In this document: one piece after another, positions 1-11,300 of the stretch
Layout: each line of letters opens with the position of its first letter
Position numbering within the stretch: the first letter of the stretch is position 1
Assembly: GCA_014773175.1 (NCBI GenBank)
Contig: VXCM01000135.1
Location: 140,182 to 204,181 of the forward strand
Length of the DNA: 64,000 nt
DNA from: Lucifuga dentata
Lineage: Eukaryota; Chordata; Actinopteri; Ophidiiformes; Bythitidae
Direction: 5' to 3'
Notes under the pieces: model-generated
The model's input: only the letters and a program-made list of their open reading frames with translations
Databases searched by the model: none
What the model was told of the DNA's origin: nothing
Translations under genes and position numbers: made by a program

Positions 1-2386
1 TCCGCTCAGCCTGCAGCCAAACACACTCAAGCGTGGACCACCGCTCGCTGTGGCTCCTGCAAACTTGTTGCACCAATCCTCTCCACAGTGTAACCCGCAG
101 AGGAAACTGCTATTATGCACAATAAAATGCAAGTTAAAACTGTGAACACACCAGACAACGCGCAATGTAGCAAAGCCAGCAGCAGTACCACTTGGGGCAA
201 ATGCTTCCACGGTGCAGGCATGCACCCCCTCATTATTACAAAAACACGCCTCCAAATCTGTCCGGGCTGATTAGCATAATTTATTGCGCCGTTCCTTTTG
301 AGCTCTAGCAGTTCACTGCAATTACCGTAACTCAAGATGATCTTAAATTGTTTTGTGATCCTGAGATGTCCACTCATGGCACACCAGAACGCTGCGTAAA
401 GACATGGTTACATTTATAAAAAATAAGATGATTCTGCTTTTATCAGCTGTTAAACCTTTTACACAACCACCATGCTGTTTAAAATTGATTAAGTGTGTTT
501 TATACATCCAACGTACGGCAAAGTTAAGTGTTTCTTTGTGGCCATAGTGCTGCGTAAAAACGCACGTCATAACCCCACGCTGTTTTTATGCGCCTGTGTC
601 TGCTTGCTAAGATTTGAGAATGAAATGTCTAAATCACAATATTCACTTAGCACTCAAAATGTCAGAGAAGAGGGAAGATTATTGACTTTGTTCAACTGAC
701 CCAATGTGGGAAGAGACACATTCACAGACACAAATATCCTGAGCGCAGGTCTGCATCTGCTGTGGCGTCCAACCACTCCAGTCCGCTTTGGACTGTCTGA
801 ATTCTGACAAGTCAGTATTTATCTGTCGCGAATTGGTTACAACTGAATATAAAATGGCATTGTAATTGTCATTACATGACATTGTCAAAACTTCCAAAGA
901 TGTGTCTGAAGCAGTTTTAGAGAAGCTTATTTCTGTAAAATTCATATGTATCTTTTCTGAAAAAGAAAAAAAATAGATATTAAACTAAAATCTTACACTT
1001 AGCGTCTGAATGACACAATGCTGATCTAATCCACTTACAAGCCTTTGGCACCACCGCCTGGCTTACTGTCATTAATTCCACACTGTCCAGTTGTGTTGAT
1101 GTATATTTACTGTTGATGGCTACAATAAAATAATCTACTGATATACAGTAATAAAAAAATACTTAAATGTAGGCCCATTCATCTTAGATTAGTGAAATAA
1201 TCCTCAAATGGTGAAAACTATAAGAAGAGGTAAATTAACTAACACTGAACCATAGGATTATTCTTCCATTGCATTTAAACACTGATTCTCAGTTTCTAAA
1301 AACCAAAATGTTCCATTTTTGAGGTGAGCTTCTCCGACCTTTTTGCTGTTTGTGGATCCCAAAGGAGAGACGATCAATCACAACTCAACATCACTTTAAA
1401 GCCGAGAGTGCCATCTAGTGAACAAAACCCTACAACGCATGAACACCTGATGAAACAAGTTATTTTATATTATTGGGGTGTCATCAAATCACAGAATCAA
1501 TTTAACAGACTTACTGGCAAATAAATGAGAATATTATGGGTCAAGATTAAAGTGTGTGAGTGTATATCAAGGCTTTGCTTTTTATTGATTTATTTATTTA
1601 TTTTGGACATAAGACAAAGTGGCAGATTTTAATTTGAAGAACACAGTACATACATGACTGGATGACTTGTTTATATTTTTCTAATTGTGGCTGCTGCACT
1701 TCATGCAACATTCATAATTAGACAATCATCTTTAAACGTTAAACGGCGCAACAACAGCGCCATCCCTTGACAACTGCTCCTGCATCGCCCAGCGACGTTC
1801 AGAAATCCAGTGTTTATTTTTAGAGGTTCTCAGTCTCAATTTAACGCTTCTACAACACAAAACCCATGTTACAGCGCTAAATAATTCATGTGCTGGGCCT
1901 GGACAGAAAGCCGCAACAGGACTCCAAGGCGCACGGCGCAAAGACGCACAAGAGCCAACCGAGCGTTGGATTCCAAAACTATCCAATAAACCAGCTACCA
2001 CACAATACAGCAATGAGGTGAGGTGATTAGTGCATTTTCTGTTAAACTATACAGGATGATACTTTTGTTAAGCTTATTCATTGCAAGGCTTTTATTTACA
2101 GAAGTGTGTAGTCAATAGATTGTCAAATCTAAATTATTGGGGTATAACGTCTTTTCTGTGTCTTTAAATGCCATAAAAAATGCCAGTTTGGGGGGAGGCC
2201 TACCAGATTACAAAGCAATACAGGTTGTATTTCCCTTGGAAAAAATGACTGTCTAGTCCCTCTCTGGAGCAACTTTACCACAGAATAACTTAAAAAAAAA
2301 AAAAAAAAAATNAAAAAAAAAAAAAAAAAAATGCTATTCTTTACGTCCAGAATAACTAAAAAAAAATGCCTCTGCTTTATGTCCAG
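1..2386. other. 5' flank of the SAXO-like gene, no confident gene
   Basis: I see no recognisable coding homology here. The stretch is AT-rich, with a poly-A run interrupted by a single N at 2312. The true first exon of the SAXO-like gene, which in the family usually encodes a short Cys/His-rich start, was not recognised; it may lie upstream of the window or be too short to see. One weak candidate exon is listed separately. Confidence 0.5.
1907..2017 (+). CDS. Possible upstream exon of the SAXO-like gene (weak)
   Basis: A 111-base segment lies between a CAG acceptor (1904-1906) and a GTGAGG donor at 2018. It is open in the frame that starts and ends at phase 2, the same phase pattern as the four downstream duplicated exons. 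It reads KP...GAKTHKSQ, a faint echo of the AKTHQ/AKTQQK piece of those exons. Another frame of the same bases also resembles the family motif (PATTQY) but ends in the wrong phase. The polypyrimidine tract is poor, so this may be chance. Confidence 0.2.
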
Positions 2387-5300
2387 GAAACTGAGAGCCC
2401 CAACACCGCCCTACTCGACCTCGGAGTACGCAGAGAAGTTCCGAAAGTCCCGTAACGTCTCAGCCAAAACGCAACAAAAGCACCAGCGGACGAACACTTC
2501 TAAGTAGGTTTCAGTGTAACAAATTGCCACTACAGTAGCCTTTAATTATTTTAATCTTCATTTAAAAAATGCCAAGAAAACGTTTTGTTTACACTGTCAG
2601 TTGTAAAACGTTAGCTTAATGTGTACTGCCAGGGAGGGGAGAAGTTCGATTAGACTGTAAAAATTGTAAACTTTGCGCACAGCTATTGGTAAATGTAGAC
2701 CTCCCTTCTTTTGCTCACTTGTATTCTGTTTATATCTTTAAAGTCCTGGTATCAGTCCCTAAAATAAAATTTTAAAAAATTTTAAAACGTCATTATAAAA
2801 CTATTTTGCACCTTACTTCACGGGTCACACTGACGTTTATTCCTACCTGTAATGAACAGTCCATCATGAATTGCAGCTGGCAGCATGAGTGAACATCAGA
2901 CACGGTGGTGAAAAGCATTCTGGGAAATGTAGGAAGTCGCTGATTGGGGTAGAACTTGACATTGCAAGATGAAGGACAAATACTCCAAATATGTAGGTCA
3001 AACTACAACACTGAACAACAAGTTAATTCCTGGAATCTGTTGATGATCACTGGAACGAATGAATAACATTTTATATACATGATGTTAGCATATGATTTGT
3101 GTCAGTGATTTTCAAACTGTGAAACATGTACCACAGATGGTACTTGGAGTGGTACAGCAGCTGATACTTGAAATTTTTGAGAATCAAAATGATTGAAATT
3201 TATGAAAACAATTTAATAGTGAAAATTTATTTCAGGTAAATAGGTTTCACTATGAAATTGTTCTTCTCTTTTAATTAAGAATTCATTTGTTTTATTAAAA
3301 CTTCTCTTCCAGTGTGTGCAAACTATATCCTTGGGTTGTAAGTTTGAGAAACACTGATTTCAATGTGTATATAGAAAATCTGGAATGATTTTTTCAATAC
3401 TCTACCTGCAAGATTGGTAAACAAAATTGAACCAGATACTACATAAGCCAAAATAAGAGTATATAATTCATAAATCAAGTTTACCTCAGAGTCACTCATA
3501 AATTTTCTCTCCTTTATGTTCAGGAAGCCTTCTGCCTGTCAGAGAGTCCCCACACCACGTTCCCCGACCACAGAGTACCATGAGAAGTTCCGTAAGCCCC
3601 ACCCCCCTTCAGCCAAAACGCACCAGCCACAGGGGACAAACATTTTCAGGTAAGTTTCAGTGTACCATTTTATCACTAAAATCTTAAATCTTCATTTTAG
3701 AATGCCATGACAATGTTTGCTGTTTACAGTTTTAGCTGTGAAAAGTATGTTCAGTGTGTCTTAGCAAGAAGGAAAAAGTTCTGTGAAACGTAAAAATTGT
3801 TAACTTCACACACAGCTATTGGTAAATGTAGCTTTATCTTCTTTTCATCTTTATACTTCTTTAAGGTTTGTTATCAGACCCGTAATATACAAAACATTAT
3901 TATAAAACTCTTTTGTGCTTTACTTCAGAGTCACATGACAGCTAATTTATTCCCACCTGCAACTTGTAATAGTCCACAATGAATTGCAACTGGCAATATG
4001 ACTCCAGATCAGAGGCTGTGGTGAAAGGCATTCTGGAAAATGTAGGAAATCGGCAATTGGATTAGAAGTTGACATCGGAAGATGGACAATAAATACTCCA
4101 AATGTAGTACAGAAAGATAATTCCTGGAATCTGTCAATGATAAGTGGAATTAAGAATAACATTTTATATACATGAGGTTAGCATATCAGTGGTTCTAAAA
4201 CTGTAGTATGTGTATAACAAATGGTACTTGAAGTGATCCCTGTACAGCAGATATTGTTTGAAATTTTTGAGAATCAAAACGTTTCAAATGTATGGAAACT
4301 TTTTAATACTGCAAAAATATTTTCAAGGTAAACAGGTTTCACTTTGAAACACTTTTAAGTTCATTATTCTGTATTAATTAAGAATTCATTTGTTTTATTA
4401 AAACTACTCTTCCAGTATCCACAAACTATATCCTTGTGTAATTTGTTCAAAAGTTTGAGAACCACTGATTTCAATGTATATATAGAAAATTTGGACCATT
4501 TTTTTCAATTGTCTATCTACAAGATCAGTAAACAAAATTGAATCAGATTGTACATAAACCAAATTAACAGTATACAATTTATAAAGCAACTTTACCTCAG
4601 TCACTCATAAAGTTTCTCTCCTTTATGTCCAGGAAGCCCTCTGCCTGTCAGAGAGCCCCCACACCACGTTCCCCGACCACAGAGTACCATCAGAAGTTCC
4701 GTAAGCCCCACCCCCCCTCAGCCAAAATGCACCAAAAGCACAAGCCAAAGGGGACAGACATTTTTAAGTAAGCTTCGGTGTAGCCTGTTATCACTTCAAT
4801 TTTAAATCTTCATTGAAAAATGCCATGAAAATGCTGCTGTTTATAGTATTAGTTGTGAAATGTATGTTGTGTGTCTAACAAGGAGGAAAAAGTTCTGTGA
4901 AACATGTAAAAATTGTTAACTTTACACACAGGTACTGGCAAATGTAACTCTATCTTTTTTTTCCTCAATTGTGTTCTCTTTATACTTCTTTAAATTTTGG
5001 TATCAGACCCGTAATATACCAAACTCTTTTGGACTTTACTTCACAAGTCACACTGACAACTAATTTATTCCACCTGCAACTTTTAATGGTCCATAATGAA
5101 TTGCAACTGGCAACATGACTCTAGATCAGAGACTGTGGTAAAAGGGCATTCTGGGAAATGTAGAAAATCGCTGATTGGATTAGAACTTGACATTGCAAGA
5201 TGAAGGACAATAAATATGGCATTAGAGTGCTCCCTGGTGGCTTGGCAGAGATCACGTGAAATTTCTTAGAATCCAAACAATTAAAATCTATGGAAACGCC

Positions 5301-8300
5301 AATTGTGACAAATTATTTACAGATTAATCGGTTTCATTAATAGTTTTGTTTGATTATTATCCTCTGTTAGTTAAGAATTTGCTTAAAACAGCTACATAAG
5401 CCAAAAAAAAAAGAGTGTGTAATTCATAAATCAACTTTACCTGAGAGTAACTAAAACATTTTCTCTCCTTTTTGTCCAGGATGCTCTCTCCCACTCAGAA
5501 AACCAATACATCGGCCCACCTGACCACAGAGTACCAAGATAGGTTCCGTAAACCCCGTCCCAGTCCCCATTCGGTCCTCTCAGCCAAAACGTATGAGAGG
5601 TGGGTTNGTTCCGTAAACCCCGTCCCAGTCCCCATTCGGTCCTCTCAGCCAAAACGTATGAGAGGTGGGTTCCAATACTCTTTTTTGTTTCCATGTTTCC
5701 CTCACTTGCATCTTTTCCTTGCGCCTTAGTCCCACATGCTTAAGAATTGATTTGTTTAAAACAAGTCTTCCAACGCGCACACGTCCTTGTGTGTCAATAA
5801 CTTCTCACACTCGTGCTACAAACTTCTCAGTTTTCCATCACAACACATGAACTCGAGGTTTTTCTGTAGTTTTTCTGCGAGTTGGTGGCTTGTAAGTGAG
5901 GTGGTGCATAGATGTTTGCTTAGAGGTGGTAATTTGTTCAAAGAGTTTGAGAACCACTGATTTTAATTAGTAGAATTTGGGGCCAAATTTTTCAAAACCC
6001 TAGCTGCAAGATTGGTAAACAAAATTAAACCGGATGCTGCATAAGCCAAAATAAGAATTACGCAATCAATAAAGCACAAAATGCCAAATCTCAGGTCACA
6101 TTTCATTTCATATTTTTCAGATCACATTATGTGACCCAACATTCACCAATGGTCCATTTTTTGCCACCTGGAGGCCAAATGAGATGTACCAGCAGTCAAG
6201 ACGATCTTGATTACACTGTGGCAAACCATATGCTATCCAAGACAGAAAAATCCCTGCAGCAACTACTTCCACCAGAAACCGTGGTTTACCAACCAGTGAA
6301 CCAAGGTAAGCACCATGGAAATCACTCAAAAATAATTTGTGGCTGTAATATCATCCCATATCCAAAATGAAATTCATTCTTATGGTGTATTTTTTTTAAA
6401 GATAATTTCCAAGCATGGGATGCACACAAACGCCAACGATACAAGCTGAGTTACAACTTGAAACTCAACCAGCATAAGCATCCTGTTAAAGTGACTGAAA
6501 ACTTCAAACCAGTCCCACTGCTGAGAAAATCATTACTACCTTTTGATGGGACCACCAACTACAAATCTGATTATGATGCTGATCTGGTGCGGCTCAGGAC
6601 ACTCAGGGAAAAGCCTTTGAACCAGTCCACCAGCGCTTCACATAGAAGAGTCTTTAAGAGCCATGAGAACGGCAAGGGTCTTCCACAAGAACCTTCAATG
6701 CCCTTTCAAAATAAGGTGATAAGGGATATAAACCAAGCACCTACTGATGAGATCAGTGAATTCCATGATAAATTCGAGACTTGGCCCCTTCAACAAAAGT
6801 TAGATCACAAAGTTCAGGAGTACAGCCCAAGAACAGGACACATGGAATTCCTTTCCACAACAACTGCCGACTACATGCAGCACAAGTGCAACTGCCCCAT
6901 GTCAGCTCGGCCACATGTACAAGGGGAAACAATTCAGACAAAGCCCACCATGAACGATGAATACAAAGCTTGGGACACAATCCGATGCCCCCATATTGTC
7001 CATGAAGAACAGCGAGAGAGGCCAAGGTCCTTTAAATCAGAGGTGATGCTAGAGAGAAATCAAGCCCCATCTGAAGACATAAGTGACTTCCATAATAAAT
7101 TCAACACTGGGCCCCTTCAACCAAAGTTCCATCACAAAGCTGAAGAGTACAGCCCATCTACAAGACACATGGAATTCCTTTCCGCAACACATGCCGACTA
7201 CATGCCGCACCAGTGCCGGCGCCCCAAGTCAGCCCGGCCATATATAGAAGCCTGGGTGAAAAAAGAGGAACCAGTTCAGGCAAGGTCCACCATGAAGGAG
7301 GATTACAGAGCTTGGGATACAGTCCGAAGCCCCCCTATTGTTCATACAAAACAGCTGGAGAGAAAGCCAGCACCTTTTGAGGGGATCAGTGAATACCATG
7401 ATAAATTTAAGACCTGGCCCCTTCAACCCACATATCATCACAAAGCTGAAGAGTACAGCCCATCATCAGGTCACATGGAATTCCTTTCCACAACACATGC
7501 CGATTACATGCCGCACAAGTGCCAGCGTCCCAGGTCTGCCGGGCCACATCTCAAATCTTGGGTGAAAAATACGGAACCATTTCAGGCAAGGTCCACCATG
7601 AAGGAGAATTACCGAGCTTGGGATACAGTCCGAAGCCCCCCTATTGTTCATAAAGGAGAGCTGGAAAGGAAGCCAGCATCTTTTGATGGGATCAGTGAAT
7701 CACATGATAAATTTAAGATCTGGCCCCTTCAACCCACATATCATCACAAAGCTGAAGAGTATAGCCCATCAAAAGGTCATATGGAATTCCTTTCCACAAC
7801 ACATGCCGACCATATGCCGCACAAGTGGCAACGCCCCAGGTCTGCTGGGCCACATCTTGAAGCATGGGTAGAAAAAGGGGAACCTTTTCAGGCAACGTCC
7901 ACCATGAAGGAGGATTACAGAGCTTGGGATACAATCCGACGCTCACCTATTATCCATAAGGGAGAGCTGGAGAGGAAGCCAGCACCTTTTGATGGGATCA
8001 GTGAATCCCATGATAAATTTAAGACCTGGCCCCTTCAACCCACATATCATCACAAAGCTGAAGAGTACAGCCCATCATCAGGTCACATGGAATTCCTTTC
8101 CACAACACATGCCGATTACATGCCGCACAAGTGCCAGCGTCCCAGGTCTGCCGGGCCACATCTCAAATCTTGGGTGAAAAATACGGAACCATTTCAGGCA
8201 AGGTCCACCATGAAGGAGGATTACCGAGCTTGGGATACAGTCCGAAGCCCCCCTATTGTTCATAAAGGAGAGCTGGAAAGGAAGCCAGCATCTTTTGATG

Positions 8301-11300
8301 GGATCAGTGAATCACATGATAAATTTAAGATCTGGCCCCTTCAACCCACATATCATCACAAAGCTGAAGAGTATAGCCCATCAAAAGGTCATATGGAATT
8401 CCTTTCCACAACACATGCCGACCATATGCCGCACAAGTGGCAACGCCCCAGGTCTGCTGGGCCACATCTTGAAGCATGGGTAGAAAAAGGGGAACCTTTT
8501 CAGGCAACGTCCACCATGAAGGAGGATTACAGAGCTTGGGATACAATCCGACGCTCACCTATTATCCATAAGGGAGAGCTGGAGAGGAAGCCAGCACCTT
8601 TTGATGGGATCAGTGAATCCCATGATAAATTTAAGACCTGGCCCCTTCAACCCACATATCATCACAAAGCTGAAGAGTACAGCCCATCAACAGGTCACAT
8701 GGAATTCCTGTCCACAACACATGCTGACTACATGCCGCACAAGTGGCAGCGGCCCAGGTCAGCCAGGCCTCATCTCGAAGCCTGGGTAAAAAAAGGGGAA
8801 CCATTTCAGGCAAAGTCCACCATGAAGGAGGATTACAGAGCTTGGGATACAGTCCAAAGCACCCCTATTGTCCATAAGGGAGAGCTGGAGAGGAAGCCAG
8901 CACCTTTTGATGGGATCAGCGAATCACATGATAAATTTAAAACCTGGCCTCTTCAACCCAAATTTCATCACAAAGCTGAAGAGTACCATCCATCTACAGG
9001 ACACATGGAATTCCTTTCCACCACACATGCTGACTATATGCCACACAAGTGGCAGTGCCCTATGTCAGCTAGGCCACATGTAGATGCCTGGGTGAAAAAA
9101 GAAGAACCAATTCAGGCAAAATCCACCATGAAGGAGGATTACAGAGCTTGGGATACAATCCGACGCTCCCCTATTTTCCATAAGGGAGAGCTGGAGAGGA
9201 AGCCAGCACCTTTTGACGGGATCAGTGAATCCCATGATAAATTTAAGACCTGGCCCCTTCAACCCACATATCATCACAAAGCTGAAGAATACCACCCATC
9301 TACAGGACACATGGAATTCCTTTCCACAACACATGCTGACTACGTACCGCACAAGTGGCAGCGCCCCAGGTCCGCTGGGCCACATCTTGAAGCCTGGGTA
9401 AAAAAAGGGGAACCATTTCAGGCAAAGTCCACCATGAAGGAGGATTACAGACCTTGGGATACAATCCGACGCTCCCCGATTTTCCATAAGGGAGAGCTGG
9501 AGAGGAAGCCAGCACCTTTTGACGGGATCAGTGAATCCCATGATAAATTTAAGACCTGGCCCCTTCATCCCACATATCATCATAGAGCTGAAGGATACCA
9601 CCCATCTACAGGACACGTGGAATTCCTTTCCACAACACATGCTGACTATATGCCGCACATGTGGCAGCGCCCCAGGTCCGCTGGGCCACATCTTGAAGCC
9701 TGGGTGAAAAATAGGAAACCATTTCAGGCAAAGTCCACCATGAAGGAGGACTACAGAGCTTGGGATACAGTCCCAATTCTGCCTATTGTCCATAAAGGAG
9801 AGCTGGAGAGGAAGCCAGCACCTTTTGATGGGATCAGTGAATCACATGATAAATTTAAGACCTGGCCTCTTCAACCCAGATTTCATCACAAAGCTAAAGA
9901 GTACAGCCCATCAAAAGGACACATGGAATTCCTTTCCACAACACATGCCGACTACATGCCGCACAAGTGGCAGCGACCCAGGTCCGCCAGGCCACATCTC
10001 GAAGCCTGGGTAAAAAAAGGGGAACCATTTCAGGCAAAGTCCACCATGAAGGAGGATTACAGAGCTTGGGATACAGTCCCAAGCCTCCCTATTGTTCATA
10101 AAGGAGAGATGGAGAGAAAGCCAGCACCTTTTGATGGGATCAGTGAATCGCATGATAAATTTAAGACCTGGCCCCTTCAACCCACATATCATCACAAAGC
10201 TGAAGAATACCACCCATCTACAGGACACGTGGAATTCCTTTCCACAACACATGCTGACTATGTGCCGCACAAGTGGCAGCGCCCCAGGTCCGCTAGGCCA
10301 CATCTTGTAGCCTGGGTGAAAAATAGGGAACCATTTCAGACAAAGTCCACCATGAAGGAGGACTACAGAGTTTGGGATACAGTTCGAAGCCCCCCTATTG
10401 TCCATAAAGGAGAGCTGGAGAGGAAGCCAGCACCTTTTGATGGGATCAGTGAATCCCATGATAAATTTAAGACCTGGCCTCTTCAACCCACATATCATCA
10501 CAAAGCTGAAGAGTACAGCCCATCAACAGGTCACATGGAATTCCTTTCCACAACACATGCCGACTACATGCCGCACAAGTGGCAGCGACCCAGGTCCGCC
10601 AGGCCACATCTCGAAGCCTGGGTAAAAAAAGGGGAACCATTTCAGGCAAAGTCCACCATGAAGGAGGATTACAGAGCTTGGGATACAGTCCCAAGCCTCC
10701 CTATTGTTCATAAAGGAGAGATGGAGAGAAAGCCAGCACCTTTTGATGGGATCAGTGAATCGCATGATAAATTTAAGACCTGGCCCCTTCAACCCACATA
10801 TCATCACAAAGCTGAAGAATACCACCCATCTACAGGACACGTGGAATTCCTTTCCACAACACATGCTGACTATGTGCCGCACAAGTGGCAGCGCCCCAGG
10901 TCCGCTAGGCCACATCTTGTAGCCTGGGTGAAAAATAGGGAACCATTTCAGACAAAGTCCACCATGAAGGAGGACTACAGAGTTTGGGATACAGTTCGAA
11001 GCCCCCCTATTGTCCATAAAGGAGAGCTGGAGAGGAAGCCAGCACCTTTTGATGGGATCAGTGAAACCCATGATAAATTTAAGATCTGGCCTCTTCAACC
11101 CACATATCATCACAAAGCTGAAGAATACAGCCCATCAACTTGTCATATGGAATTCCTTTCCACAACACATGCTGACTACATGCCACACAAGTGCCAGCAC
11201 CCCAGGCCAACTGGGCCACATCTGGAAGCCTGGGTGAAAAATAAGGAACCATTTCAGGCAAAGTCCACCATGAAGGAGGATTACAGAGCCTGGGATACAG

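Larger units (their letters stand above)
2387..6120 (+). repeat. Tandem exon-plus-intron duplications (four copies)
   Basis: Exons at 2387-2503 (39 codons), 3524-3649 (42), 4633-4767 (45) and 5480-5599 (40) are paralogous. All start with one base completing a codon and end two bases into one, so each is symmetric and can be added or lost without a frameshift. The second and third are nearly identical (KPSACQRVPTPRSPTTEYH against KPSACQRAPTPRSPTTEYH). The introns repeat as well: a segment reading like cattctgggaaatgtagga recurs near 2918, 4030 and 5149, and hAT-like relics recur in the same place. Spacing is about 1,137, 1,109 and 847 bases, so the unit duplicated was exon plus intron. Confidence 0.85.

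Noticed and set aside
679..945. Minus-strand 88-residue reading frame near the left end
   Set aside because: No recognisable domain, no splice partners, and AT-rich composition like the surrounding non-coding DNA.
9065..11113. Long antisense reading frames of up to 242 residues opposite the repeat array
   Set aside because: They repeat every 306 bases in step with the sense repeats and exist only because the sense codons leave no antisense stops. There is no independent homology.
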